From Oceanobacillus oncorhynchi (GTDB taxonomy: Bacteria; Bacillota; Bacilli; Bacillales; Amphibacillaceae): a stretch of DNA of 64,000 nt. The notes under the pieces were generated by a model. That model was not told the origin of the DNA, made no database searches, and was given only the letters and a program-made list of their open reading frames with translations. Made by a program: the position numbers and the translations under genes. The stretch covers positions 1,922,001-1,986,000 of the forward strand of contig NZ_CDGG01000001.1 of the NCBI RefSeq assembly GCF_000821065.1, in the 5' to 3' direction. Positions 7,715-16,461 of the stretch are shown here, piece after piece (the first letter of the stretch is position 1; each line of letters begins with the position of its first letter).

Positions 7715-8476
7715 TTGACAAAAGTATATGGACATCGCGGCATGATGGGATTATATCCGGAGAATACGCTGCTAAGTTTTGAAAAAGCACTGGAAGCTGG
7801 AGTGGATGGTTTGGAAATAGATGTGCACATGACAAAGGACGGTGAATTTGCGGTAATGCATGATGCTACACTAAATCGGACAACGAATGGAATTGGATCC
7901 ATAGCAGAATATACCTTTTCAGAAATTCGGGAATTACATTGGAATCCAGCCTATCTATCCTCATTCCAGACTTATGATAAGAGCTGGGAGGAAGAAAAGG
8001 TTCCCTCCTTAGCAGAAGTCCTTCAGCTGGTTAGTCCATATCCAGATGTTGCATTGAATATTGAATTAAAAACGTGTAAAAATTTATATGAAAATATCGA
8101 AGAAAAGCTGCTAGACTATGTTGCTAAATATCCGGATGTAAAGAATCGTGTCATTTACTCCAGCTTTCATCTGCCTACACTGATTCGTTTACGTCATTAT
8201 GACAGGGATGCCCGGCTGGCATGGATTATTAACCAGCCGATTTCCCACCCGGAGGATTATATTGATATTTTGGGTTTAGAGGCACTGCATGTTGAGGCGG
8301 ATACATTTTTAAAGCATATTTATCATTGGAGTAAATGGAAGAGACTGCTGCGTGTGTGGACTGTCAATGATAAGGATACGCTGAAGCAATTACTGGACGT
8401 GAAAGTAAAAGCCATTGTGACAGATTATCCGGATCGTGCCATCTTTTATCGGTGTGAGCGCTATGCCATGGCGTAG
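7715..8476 (+). CDS. ugpQ: cytosolic glycerophosphodiester phosphodiesterase
   Basis: 253 residues from a TTG start at 7715 (AGGAGG 7 bases upstream); the upstream ATG at 7682 lacks a good ribosome site. Hydrolyses glycerophosphodiesters to sn-glycerol-3-phosphate and an alcohol. The GDPD signature is intact: YGHRGMMGLYPENTLLSF near the N-terminus, EIDVHMTKDGEFAVMHDATL with catalytic Glu, Asp and His, and a C-terminal WTVNDK motif. No signal peptide, so it acts in the cytoplasm on imported diesters. Its 3' end overlaps the second diesterase by 11 bases. Confidence 0.92.
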   Translation: MTKVYGHRGMMGLYPENTLLSFEKALEAGVDGLEIDVHMTKDGEFAVMHDATLNRTTNGIGSIAEYTFSEIRELHWNPAYLSSFQTYDKSWEEEKVPSLAEVLQLVSPYPDVALNIELKTCKNLYENIEEKLLDYVAKYPDVKNRVIYSSFHLPTLIRLRHYDRDARLAWIINQPISHPEDYIDILGLEALHVEADTFLKHIYHWSKWKRLLRVWTVNDKDTLKQLLDVKVKAIVTDYPDRAIFYRCERYAMA

Positions 8477-9347
8477 TATCTTACTTACTTTGGTAATTGC
8501 CGTCTTTATAATATCTGGTTTTTTTGAAGCAAAGCCGCAGGTACTTAAGGATTCGGAAACATATGGTGCGGAGACATTATATGCAAGTGCAGCAGGAAGG
8601 CCTGAAGCAGTTTTAACTGATTTAGAGGTGATTGCCCATCGTGGTGCGAATAATTTCTTTAATGAACATACGCTGACTGCTTACGAAATTGCTTCGGAGG
8701 CTGATGCAGACTCAATAGAGATTGATTTACGGATGACCAAAGATCATGAATTAATCGCACTTCATGACACGACCTTAGATCGTACAACAACAGGAGCAGG
8801 CGTCCCAGAAGAATTTACGTTGAACGAAATCAAGCAATTCGATACCGTAGCCGTATTCGGGCAGAAAACCTATAAAGAGCCCGTCCCGACATTAGAAGAA
8901 ATCGTTACGGCATTTAAACAGGAAGAGCATTATTATATTGAGACACGTCTGGTTGATGGGGAAACAAAAATGGAAGAACCGTTAATCAATCTGCTTCAGG
9001 AAAATGATTTGCTGGATCCAAAATATGTGAGCTTTCAATCCTTTTCTAAGGAGAGCTTGAAAAAATTGCAGGAATTCGCACCGGAAATCCGTTCGACGCT
9101 GTTATATGGCACAGATAAATTTGATTTAGAGGATGGGCTTGAAGCAGACGCAGATGTAATTGGAATCGAATCAAGAAATGTGACGAAATGTGTTGTTGAT
9201 ACGCTTCATCAGCAGGGGAAGGAAGTTCATGTGTTTTTTACGGATGAGCGTACGCAGCTTGTTGAACAGCAGCGTGTCATGATGTATGGAGTGGATGGGA
9301 TTTTTACAGATGATATTGATTTTACGAAGCAGGTATTGAAGGAGTAG
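8466..9347 (+). CDS. membrane-anchored or secreted glycerophosphodiester phosphodiesterase
   Basis: 293 residues from ATG at 8466, chosen because it begins right before a hydrophobic N-terminal segment (SILLTLVIAVFIISGFF) that looks like a signal anchor; an ATG 10 codons upstream is possible and both have weak ribosome sites. Catalytic motifs are AHRGANNFFNEHTLTAY (the usual ENT is EHT here), EIDLRMTKDHELIALHDTTL and a terminal GVDGIFTDD. It would act outside the membrane, releasing glycerol-3-phosphate from teichoic-acid- or lipid-derived diesters. Together with 7715-8476 it gives one diesterase on each side of the membrane. Confidence 0.88.
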   Translation, partial: PWRSILLTLVIAVFIISGFFEAKPQVLKDSETYGAETLYASAAGRPEAVLTDLEVIAHRGANNFFNEHTLTAYEIASEADADSIEIDLRMTKDHELIALHDTTLDRTTTGAGVPEEFTLNEIKQFDTVAVFGQKTYKEPVPTLEEIVTAFKQEEHYYIETRLVDGETKMEEPLINLLQENDLLDPKYVSFQSFSKESLKKLQEFAPEIRSTLLYGTDKFDLEDGLEADADVIGIESRNVTKCVVDTLHQQGKEVHVFFTDERTQLVEQQRVMMYGVDGIFTDDIDFTKQVLKE

Positions 9348-9403
9348 AGTATGTCATTATTTATATAGAACCTTGCAGAGTAGGCTATTTGACTTTGTGA
9401 GGT

Positions 9404-9460
9404 TTTTAAAATAGCCATTAGCTGCAGTACGATAAAAAATCACAGCTAACGGCTATTTTA
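9404..9460. terminator. bidirectional terminator between convergent genes
   Basis: AAAATAGCCATTAGCTG pairs with CAGCTAACGGCTATTTT (one mismatch), with T-rich sequence on both sides. The stem reaches into the stop codon of the AraC gene at 9458. Confidence 0.8.
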
Positions 9461-10327
9461 AAAAATAAAAGCGAATTTACTTTTTTGTACAGGAATCCAA
9501 ATCTCCGTTTTCATATCATGGATGCTTTTTACAATCTCGGGAGCTTCTGCAAGTTCATATCCCGATGTTGGAAACCAGTCTGTGTAAATTCTACTCCAAG
9601 TGCTTGTTAAGGCATGAGGCATCTCACCCTCCGCATCAAAAACAGCCCATTGTTGTTTAGGTATTTCTAACGCAGCGAGATGATCTGGAGCAGTTTGATT
9701 TGTTACAACAGCAATATAGTATTCCAAGGCTTCTTCGCTCTGCTCTGGACCGTGGCAGGTATTGACGGTGATATTTAGTATGCCGCTTAAATTCGGATCT
9801 TCTCTCTCAAGTGTTCCAAGTTTTGCATAATCTGCATCGGTAAGTGTATTCCAAAGAGTAGGGTTAAAATCTCCATCCTCTGGATACATGACTTCCTTAT
9901 GCCCTACAATGTGAAAAGCATCTTTTTCGACAAAACGATATTTCATCTCAACATCTCCTTTAATAGAAATTTGGAAGGAAATCGGTGGATAAGCTTTAAG
10001 AGAAACTCCTGTCTGCTTTACTGTACTAGGCAAGGTATGGTGCAATTCCTGAAAGGCTCTGGAGAACGAATCAGGGGACTGGTAACCATATTTCAATGCT
10101 ATATCAATTACCTTCATGTTATTCTCCTGCAGTTCTAATGCTGCCAATGTTAGTCGACGCCTGCGTACGTACTCGGATAAAGGGATACCGGCAAGAAAAG
10201 AAAACATTCGTTTGAAATGATGTTCCGAAAAACAGGCGATTTGAGCCGCATGCTGGTAATTGATTTTTTTATCTAAATGCTCCTCTATATATTCGATAGC
10301 AGCATTCATGGAATCAAGCGTATTCAT
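9458..10327 (-). CDS. AraC-family regulator with GyrI-like effector domain
   Basis: 289 residues from MNTLDSMNAAIEYIEEHL. AGGAGGT sits 7 bases before this ATG; upstream codons that keep the frame open are not needed. Residues 1-105 hold two helix-turn-helix motifs (AAQIACFSEHHFKRMF and IALKYGYQSPDSFSRAFQ); residues about 125-289 form a GyrI-like/BmrR-type small-molecule binding domain. Predicted cytoplasmic transcription regulator sensing a hydrophobic or cationic compound. Target genes are not evident; the acetyltransferase 250 bases upstream is on the same strand. Confidence 0.85.
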   Translation of the reverse strand: MNTLDSMNAAIEYIEEHLDKKINYQHAAQIACFSEHHFKRMFSFLAGIPLSEYVRRRRLTLAALELQENNMKVIDIALKYGYQSPDSFSRAFQELHHTLPSTVKQTGVSLKAYPPISFQISIKGDVEMKYRFVEKDAFHIVGHKEVMYPEDGDFNPTLWNTLTDADYAKLGTLEREDPNLSGILNITVNTCHGPEQSEEALEYYIAVVTNQTAPDHLAALEIPKQQWAVFDAEGEMPHALTSTWSRIYTDWFPTSGYELAEAPEIVKSIHDMKTEIWIPVQKSKFAFIF

Positions 10328-10510
10328 GTGATAACCTCCTCTTCTCATTTTAAGGATACCAATTGAAATCAGCTGTTTCCCGACAATATGCGTTCCAATT
10401 TGTCGCAGGGTAACTGGTTGCAAGACTCCCATTTCAAGAAATGAGTAAAAAATTATATTTCTGAGTGGAAGATCCAACAACCAGTAACGGCCCGGTTTGT
10501 TCCTTTCAAA

Positions 10511-10558
10511 TTCAGTGGGGAATGAAAGAAAACCCCTACTGAAGGAAGCTTCACTTTA
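10511..10558. repeat. short hairpin repeat
   Basis: TTCAGTGGGG pairs with CCCCTACTGAA (one bulge), followed by GAAGCTTCACTTTATC. The same plan, stem plus GAAGYTTCRYTTTATC, occurs at 12975-13024. It lies between the AraC gene and the GNAT gene. Confidence 0.5.
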
Positions 10559-10582
10559 TCGGTAAGCCGGTAAAGCAGTATA

Positions 10583-11116
10583 CTATTCAGAAAATGCTTC
10601 CGAATAGTGAACCACACCACTGGCATCCTTTAACGCACCCGGTGTTAACTCCAAAGCCATAAATGCTCCATCTGGAACATCGAATGGAGCTTGAATTCCC
10701 CATAGACTAGCTGGTTTAAAGCCGAAGCGGGAATAATAATCGGCATGACCAAGTACAATCACAGAGGGATATCCAGCTGCCTTTACCTTTTCTAATCCTT
10801 CTTTTATCAACATAGACCCAATCCCTTGCTTTTGATAGTCTGGATGAACAGAGACGGGTGCAAGAGCCAGCGATGCTGTTGTTTTTTCGTTGTTTTCAAC
10901 CGTTATTTTTGAAAAAAGAATTTGGCCAAGGATGTTATTTTGTTGATTTACTGCAATGATAGATAACTCTGGAATAAAAGCGTTGGACGTGCGGATACGT
11001 TGTACAAGCAAATGCTCTTGTTGATCACTCATCTCTTCGTTTCGGAAAGCTTGTTCAATGAGCGCTTCTGTTTTTTGATAATCTGTTGATTGTTCTTTAC
11101 GAAGGTTTATATTCAA
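10583..11116 (-). CDS. GNAT-family N-acetyltransferase (YhbS type)
   Basis: 177 residues. The acetyl-CoA binding segment is VHPDYQKQGIGSMLIKEGLE (R/Q-x-x-G-x-G/A pattern), followed by VIVLGHADYYSRFGF, typical of the YhbS/predicted N-acetyltransferase group. It transfers an acetyl group from acetyl-CoA to an unknown amine. Cytoplasmic, no signal. Single-gene unit; the ribosome site is a modest AAGGA upstream of ATG. Confidence 0.85.
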   Translation of the reverse strand: MNINLRKEQSTDYQKTEALIEQAFRNEEMSDQQEHLLVQRIRTSNAFIPELSIIAVNQQNNILGQILFSKITVENNEKTTASLALAPVSVHPDYQKQGIGSMLIKEGLEKVKAAGYPSVIVLGHADYYSRFGFKPASLWGIQAPFDVPDGAFMALELTPGALKDASGVVHYSEAFSE

Positions 11117-11216
11117 GGAAATCCTTCTTTCTTATTATAATGGATTGTAGTAATGGCTTCTTGCTTATCTTACTATATAAGATGGAAATAATAAATGATG
11201 GTGAGGGACAGCGAAG

Positions 11217-11333
11217 ATGGAAAACGAAAATACATTTACCGTACAAGTCCAAGTTTATTTAGATAATCTGTTTCATGAGATAAAGCAAATTACAGGAAAT
11301 CAATTTGTTATAATTCAAAAGATAGTGTTATGA
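11217..11333 (+). CDS. possible small protein, 38 residues
   Basis: Open frame MENENTFTVQVQVYLDNL continuing to KIVL. A weak GGTGAGGGA precedes the ATG. I do not recognise it. It overlaps the predicted promoter of the downstream esterase, which argues against it being a real gene. Confidence 0.25.
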   Translation: MENENTFTVQVQVYLDNLFHEIKQITGNQFVIIQKIVL

Positions 11334-11334
11334 T
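11305..11334 (+). promoter_or_regulatory. probable promoter of the esterase gene
   Basis: TTGTTA, 18 bp, TATGAT, ending about 50 bases before the ATG at 11386. Confidence 0.5.
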
Positions 11335-11385
11335 TTGAATTATTCCAATAAGAAGTAAAGTTTACGTTAAGAGGAGGAATAATAG

Positions 11386-12132
11386 ATGAGCAATCAGTAT
11401 CCTATTATCAATGGAGCAGAATCGTTTTATTTTGAAGGGAATCGTGCAGGGGTTCTAATAATCCATGGTTTTATTGGAACGCCTCAAGCGATGTATCCGA
11501 TTGGAAAAGCTTTCGCAGACGCAGGATATACTGTTTGTGGACCGAGGTTAAAGGGTCACGGGACAGCTCCTGAGGATCTGGAAAAATATACATACCAAGA
11601 TTGGATAGATTCTGTTGAGGAAGCATATAACTGGCTTAAAGAACGATGCGATAAGATTTTTGTTTGCGGTTTATCTATGGGAGGCACATTGACGCTATAT
11701 ACCGCAGCAAAGTACCCGCTTGCCGGGATAATTACCGTCAACGCAGCAGTGGAATTACCTGCAATGTATGAAAATCTCAAAGAGCGTTTTATTGCGGATG
11801 ATGGACCAGATATCAAAAAGGCAGATGCTATGGAAATCACTTATGAAAAAATACCAGTTAAATCAATTAAAGAGTTAGAAAGCCTGATAAAAGAAACAAA
11901 GGAAAATCTGGAGAAAATAACCTGTCCTGCACTTATTTTTAGTTCCGAACAAGACCATGTTGTCTCACCTGATAATGCTCAGAAGATATTGGACAGCATA
12001 TCTGCTAATTCAAAAGAAATCGTCACTCTGAAGGAGAGCTATCATGTAGCAACCTTGGATAATGATCAAGGTTTGATTATTGAAAAGTCTCTGCATGCAT
12101 TGCAGTCATGGGAAGAAGATGGAGAATTATAA
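11386..12132 (+). CDS. carboxylesterase / monoacylglycerol lipase-like alpha/beta hydrolase
   Basis: 248 residues, good AGGAGG site. Alpha/beta hydrolase fold: HGFIGTPQ oxyanion region near residue 26, nucleophile elbow CGLSMGG (Ser about 97), then SSEQDHVVSP with the Asp and ESYHVATLDND with the His of the triad. Length and motifs match the Est30/YvaK carboxylesterases of bacilli, cytoplasmic enzymes that cleave short to medium acyl esters. Monocistronic, ending in a strong terminator. Confidence 0.9.
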   Translation: MSNQYPIINGAESFYFEGNRAGVLIIHGFIGTPQAMYPIGKAFADAGYTVCGPRLKGHGTAPEDLEKYTYQDWIDSVEEAYNWLKERCDKIFVCGLSMGGTLTLYTAAKYPLAGIITVNAAVELPAMYENLKERFIADDGPDIKKADAMEITYEKIPVKSIKELESLIKETKENLEKITCPALIFSSEQDHVVSPDNAQKILDSISANSKEIVTLKESYHVATLDNDQGLIIEKSLHALQSWEEDGEL

Positions 12133-12141
12133 CAATTTAAT

Positions 12142-12177
12142 AAGGGATGACATCGAAGCTGATGTCATCCCTTTTGT
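12142..12177 (+). terminator. terminator of the esterase gene
   Basis: AAGGGATGACATC / GATGTCATCCCTT, perfect 13-bp stem with a 6-base loop followed by TTTTG. Confidence 0.9.
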
Positions 12178-12209
12178 CATCTTAAAAGTAAATGCTTCTG
12201 CACTTGCAT

Positions 12210-12458
12210 CTAAGACGATTGTGTTTGATTCTGTCCTCCGCTAGCACCTTGATTCATTGCTTGGCCGCCGCTTGCAAGCATATCCTGAAGCGGTTTAGCA
12301 ATATCCTGCATGGTGGAGCTATTCATGGAATTGGAAAGCTTTTGTGACATGTTTTGAAAGGAACCATTTTGCATTCCCATGCTTATACCATAGGCTGCCG
12401 CACCTGCTACACCTGCAGCGATCAGTGACGTGGTCATTCCTTTTTTATTATTCATCAT
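12210..12458 (-). CDS. small membrane-associated protein, DUF3918-like
   Basis: 82 residues. N-terminal NNKKGMTTSLIAAGVAGAAAY gives one short hydrophobic segment of the kind found in DUF3918/YrzQ-like proteins; the rest is Gln, Ser, Asn and Met rich with a C-terminal Gly-Gln repeat. Two adjacent ATGs are possible starts after AGGGA. No enzymatic motif. Function unknown; possibly a small envelope or spore-related protein, which is only a guess from composition. Confidence 0.55.
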   Translation of the reverse strand: MMNNKKGMTTSLIAAGVAGAAAYGISMGMQNGSFQNMSQKLSNSMNSSTMQDIAKPLQDMLASGGQAMNQGASGGQNQTQSS

Positions 12459-12720
12459 TAATTATCATCCCTATCCATTTAGAATGTGAATCAACAACGA
12501 TACTTAGTTTGGGATTAAATTTGAAAAATATACAGGGGTTTTGATTTTTAATTGGATATTTCAATAGCTGTCGTTAAAAAAAAGTTAAAGAAATAGCGAG
12601 TTTTCTGAACTAAAAAAGGAATTTAGAACATTTGTTTCTTTTGGAGGGCTGTGTTAATATAATTCAGAACTTATTTTCGATTCAGTCATTCAATGATACC
12701 AATGAAAGGACTTGATCACT

Positions 12721-13878
12721 TTGCAGATTCAAAACCCGCATGATAGAATTTTTAAAGAAACATTTTCTAATGTGGATGTTGCTAAGGATTTTATTACCTA
12801 TTTTTTACCGCCCTCTGTGCACGAAACCATTGATGTAGCATCTATTCAGCCTCAAAAAGACAGCTTCGCCACGGAGAACCGTCCGTAAAACCCCCGCCTC
12901 GAAATAGAGAGTGAAAATAAATTCATTTAAGCGGGGGATAACGGACGCTAACTCCCTGAATCACTCAACTAACATTCTGTGGGAGAAGAGCGAAAACCCC
13001 ACAGAAAGAAGTTTCGTTTTATCAGTCACGACCTTCAAGAATATTTCTCCGATTTGCTATTCCAGACAAAAATTCACCAAAAACCAGCCTACGTCTATTT
13101 TCTATTCGAGCATAAAAGCTATCATGATTACTATACTGCTCTACAGTTACTGCGATATATGGTGGAGATATGGGAAATCAAACGGGATAATAAAGAAGAC
13201 AATAAGCTGCCCATCATTATGCCGATTGTGCTGTATCATGGCGATACGGATTGGTATGCCGGTACTTCCTTTCAACATCTGCTGGAAGGGTATAAGGATT
13301 TCCCGCCCGATCTGCAGAAATATGTCCCTGATTATGAATTTTTTCTATACGATGTATCTGGTTATAAAGACGAAAATGTCCAATTGAATGTGTTCCTGCG
13401 AATTATTCTGATGGTGTTTCGGGATATCCGCAAAAAGGATATCCACGCCGTGGTAAATACCATCTATCAGGCAGTCGATTTCCTGCGGCAGCTGCAGAAT
13501 CAAACAAGGGCAATAGCGTACCTGAAGACGTTGTTTTATTATATTTTCCGTGTCCAGCGGCATCTTACCAAAAAACAATTTTATGATATAATCGACCATA
13601 TAGGAAACACTTATCAAGAAGGGAGCGAATTGACAATGACATTAGCAGAGATTTTTCGGAATGAAGGAAAGGAAGAAGGCAGAGCAGAAGGAAAAGCAGA
13701 AGCAAAAGCAGAAGCATTAGCCAATACCACAATTCGATTAATCACAAAGTTTGTAGCTCCACCTTCAGAAGATATAAAGAAAAAGATATACGAACAGGAA
13801 ATAAACACACTGGAAGCAATAGTGGATCACATAGATGAATTGAAAACCATAGAAGACGTCAAACAATACTTGAAATAG
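12721..13878 (+). pseudogene. Rpn-family recombination-promoting nuclease (Transposase_31), interrupted
   Basis: The 5' part starts TTG at 12721 (AAAGGA 10 bases upstream) and reads QIQNPHDRIFKETFSNVDVA, the usual Rpn N-terminus, up to QPQKDSF at 12867. About 150 bp of unrelated sequence follows, with a stop at 12886. Homology resumes in the same frame at about 13021 with ISHDLQEYFSDLLF and runs through FLFEHKSYHD, PIVLYHG and a charged EGKEEGRAEGKAEAK tail to 13878. A normal member has DSF and the HDLQEYFSDLL segment adjacent. The 3' part has only a poor GTG start at 12979, so the gene is probably dead. PD-(D/E)XK nuclease family. Confidence 0.85.
12868..13020. repeat. about 150-bp insertion in the Rpn gene, with two hairpins
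   Basis: The insertion contains an inverted pair CCGTCCGT/ACGGACG and CCCCCGC/GCGGGGG around an AT-rich core, then TTCTGTGGG/CCCACAGAA followed by GAAGTTTCGTTTTATC. The last part is related to the repeat at 10511-10558. Possible short duplication TTCG at both ends. It behaves like a small non-coding mobile repeat. Confidence 0.6.
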
Positions 13879-13907
13879 AAAAAACACGGGGGAAATCCGT
13901 GTTTTTT
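13879..13907 (+). terminator. terminator after the Rpn pseudogene
   Basis: AAAAAACACGG / CCGTGTTTTTT, 11-bp stem directly after the stop codon. Confidence 0.85.
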
Positions 13908-14008
13908 CTATTAACAACAAGGAAGAGAGCTCCCTGCCTCTTATCAAGTTTGCTGGATTCATTTGCTGAAAATAACTTTAGGAAGCTGCCTGTATCGCCG
14001 TGTTTTTG

Positions 14009-15256
14009 TCAGCAAAATGAATCGCGTGGTTTTGGCACAGAAAGACCGAATAGCGGGCGCAAATATAAAGCAAGGAAGGTACCTGCAAGAGCCATTACTC
14101 CCCAAATGTAACCATGTGCACTAAAGGAAGCAATGCCGCTGAAATAAGCGCCGACGTTACAGCCGAATGCAAGGCGCGCGCCATAACCCATCAGAAGACC
14201 GCCAATAATGGAAGCGGCAGTATTTCCTTTTGTAACTCTTGTAAATTTGAATAGGCCTCCTGCTGCGGAAGCGATGAAAGCTCCTAAGATGACACCGAAA
14301 TTAAGAGCGGTTGTTGTATCTGCGAAAATAGAAGCATGGAGAGCTTCTGTATTTCCGGCCCAGTAGCCCCAGCTTTCCACATTAAAGCCAAGTGCTCCTG
14401 CTGCTTTTGAACCCCATAGTGTAAATGCAGCTGTCACGCCCCATGGGCTGTCACGAGTGAGCAGCGTAAGAGCGTTCAAAACAGCTAGTGCAGCACCCGC
14501 TGCGAAAAGAGGCCAGGAACCCCGGAAAATTCGTTTCCATCCCTTTTCGGAAGGGAGTGCCGCCATTTTAGGAGGCTTGCGTTTTTTCTCAATCAGAATA
14601 GTTATCCCGGCAATGATGGCAAAAATCAATAAAGAAACAACCCATGCTCCGCCGTAACCAAGCCCTGTTGAGGTTGCCAGAGAAAAAGGTTCTGCAGCTG
14701 GTAAATCGTCCATCCAGAATGTGGAATGGGCTGCACCAATAGTTGAGCCGACAATAAAAAATAACAGGGTAATAAACATAACAGTCCGGCCGCCGCCGAC
14801 TGCGTAAAGTGTGCCAGAAGCACAGCCGCCGCCAAGCTGCATGCCGATGCCGAACATAAATGCCCCGACAATCAGGCTAATGCCGATCGGTGAAATATTA
14901 CCGGCAGGTGTTCCTCCAAAAAAGGAAAACCCGAATGCTAAAATAGGTGCAAATAATGTACATGCAATAGCCAGCATGAACATATGCGCCCGCAGAGACT
15001 GGCCATTCCCTACTGAAGCTAGTCTCCGGAAGGCTGAAGTAAAACCGAAACGTGCATGAAACAATGTATATCCAAGCAGTAATCCAATCAATAACAACAA
15101 TGGCTGAACGACATGCTGTGTGGCTGCTAAATAAATCGTCAAAATAAATGTAACAATGATTCCGCCAGCAACCAGTTTTTTCTGTGGAGGATTTAATTTT
15201 GGCGCATCTTCCACTTTTGCTGGTTGATCAGAAACCGGTTGTGCCAATGTAGACAT
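14009..15256 (-). CDS. YeeE/YedE-family thiosulfate-type transporter (TsuA-like)
   Basis: 415 residues, highly hydrophobic with about ten membrane segments. The paired Gly/Cys motifs of the family are present in both halves: QLGGGCASGTLYAVGGG in the first and RLAFGCNVGAYFSGIAS in the second; in TsuA the Cys residues pass thiosulfate along the pore. Predicted inner membrane importer of thiosulfate or a related sulfur species. No sulfurtransferase or TusA-like partner is adjacent. AGGTG upstream of the ATG. Ends before the convergent Rpn remnant. Confidence 0.87.
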   Translation of the reverse strand: MSTLAQPVSDQPAKVEDAPKLNPPQKKLVAGGIIVTFILTIYLAATQHVVQPLLLLIGLLLGYTLFHARFGFTSAFRRLASVGNGQSLRAHMFMLAIACTLFAPILAFGFSFFGGTPAGNISPIGISLIVGAFMFGIGMQLGGGCASGTLYAVGGGRTVMFITLLFFIVGSTIGAAHSTFWMDDLPAAEPFSLATSTGLGYGGAWVVSLLIFAIIAGITILIEKKRKPPKMAALPSEKGWKRIFRGSWPLFAAGAALAVLNALTLLTRDSPWGVTAAFTLWGSKAAGALGFNVESWGYWAGNTEALHASIFADTTTALNFGVILGAFIASAAGGLFKFTRVTKGNTAASIIGGLLMGYGARLAFGCNVGAYFSGIASFSAHGYIWGVMALAGTFLALYLRPLFGLSVPKPRDSFC

Positions 15257-15571
15257 TTAAAAACACCTCTAATTCCTATCAATTTAGTTTGTTATGATTT
15301 TTTAGTGTATGCCTCTTTGGAAAAAATGTCAATGGGTTATTAAAAATGATTGAAATGCACTTTAAAGCCGGGAAAGGTTTTAACTACTTTTTGAAAAATC
15401 GATAAAGAGAAGTGGAGTTTTGACGAAAATGTAGATAAGGTAGAGGATAAAATAAAAACATTTATAAAATGAAAAAGGGCCCTTCGAAATACATCATGAA
15501 AAACTGTATCTCGAAGGGTTCTTTTCATCATGAAGCGTTGAGAACAATTGAAAGAAAATACGGCAGCTCAA
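15257..15571. other. intergenic region
   Basis: It contains the leader of the transporter gene on its left and the terminator of the aldolase operon at 15473-15520. I see no gene. Confidence 0.5.
15473..15520 (-). terminator. terminator of the kinase-aldolase operon
   Basis: CCCTTCGAAATAC pairs with GTATCTCGAAGGG (one mismatch); on the minus strand it is followed by CCCTTTTT. Confidence 0.8.
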
Positions 15572-16441
15572 TCAAACAAACGGTTTTACCAGTTTCCCTT
15601 CACTGCCAACCATTTTGATTTTAGAAGCAACCATTTCTATTGCCGCATCTTTTGCTTTTTGTAAATATTGTCTTGGGTCTAATTGGTCTGGATATTCTTT
15701 AAAATGATCAGCAATTGCTTGGGAATAAGCGTTTTTTAATTCGGTAGAAACATTTACCTTTGCCATACCGAGTGAGACACATTGACGGACATCTTTATCA
15801 GGCACAGCGGAACCGCCATGTAATACAAGAGGAACGTCGACAATCTCAGCAATTTTTTGGATACGGTCAAAATCAATATCCGGATCCCCTTTATAGATTC
15901 CGTGTGCTGTACCGATGGCTGGAGCGAGTGTCGGTACGCCAGTTTGTTCTACAAAGGCAACACATTCTTCAGGCACTGCTTTTTGAGCATCTTTCTCGTC
16001 TACCACGATATCGTCTTCTACGCCGCCTACTTTGCCGAGCTCTGCTTCAATGTTGACATGTAATGATTTTGCTAAATCCACTACTTCTTTGGTTCGCGTT
16101 ACATTTTCGTCAAATGAATGCATCGAGGCATCGATCATAACAGAAGTATAGCCTGCACGGACGCATTGCTTGATCAGCTCATAGTCTGTGCAATGGTCCA
16201 GATGTAAGCCGACAGGAACATCAAAATAGTTTGATGCAGCAGTTGCCGCTTCGACAATATTTTTTGCGCCTAAGGATTTGACCGTTCCCATCGTTGTCTG
16301 CAAAATAACAGGGGAATATAATTGCGCTGCTCCTTCCACTACCCAGAAAATACTGTCAAAGGAATGGACGTTAAATGCGACAATGCCATAGCCTTCCTTT
16401 TTTGCTTTATTTAGCATTGGTGTTGTAGAGTATAAAGTCAT
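15572..16441 (-). CDS. gatY: class II ketose-bisphosphate aldolase (tagatose/fructose-1,6-bisphosphate)
   Basis: 289 residues. Zinc ligands and active-site motifs of class II aldolases are in place: GLHLDHC near residue 80, AELGKVGG, GTAHGIY and LVLHGGSAVPD, with the catalytic Asp in LDHC. Cleaves tagatose-1,6-bisphosphate (or fructose-1,6-bisphosphate) to dihydroxyacetone phosphate and glyceraldehyde-3-phosphate. Second gene of a minus-strand pair with the kinase at 16462-17388 and divergent from galactitol PTS genes, which argues for the tagatose role (GatY/KbaY type). Confidence 0.88.
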   Translation of the reverse strand: MTLYSTTPMLNKAKKEGYGIVAFNVHSFDSIFWVVEGAAQLYSPVILQTTMGTVKSLGAKNIVEAATAASNYFDVPVGLHLDHCTDYELIKQCVRAGYTSVMIDASMHSFDENVTRTKEVVDLAKSLHVNIEAELGKVGGVEDDIVVDEKDAQKAVPEECVAFVEQTGVPTLAPAIGTAHGIYKGDPDIDFDRIQKIAEIVDVPLVLHGGSAVPDKDVRQCVSLGMAKVNVSTELKNAYSQAIADHFKEYPDQLDPRQYLQKAKDAAIEMVASKIKMVGSEGKLVKPFV

Positions 16442-16461
16442 TGAAATCTCTCCTCATTAGT

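Noticed and set aside
12911..13387. 158-codon open frame overlapping the Rpn remnant
   Set aside because: It is out of phase with the clear Rpn homology and begins in the inserted repeat.
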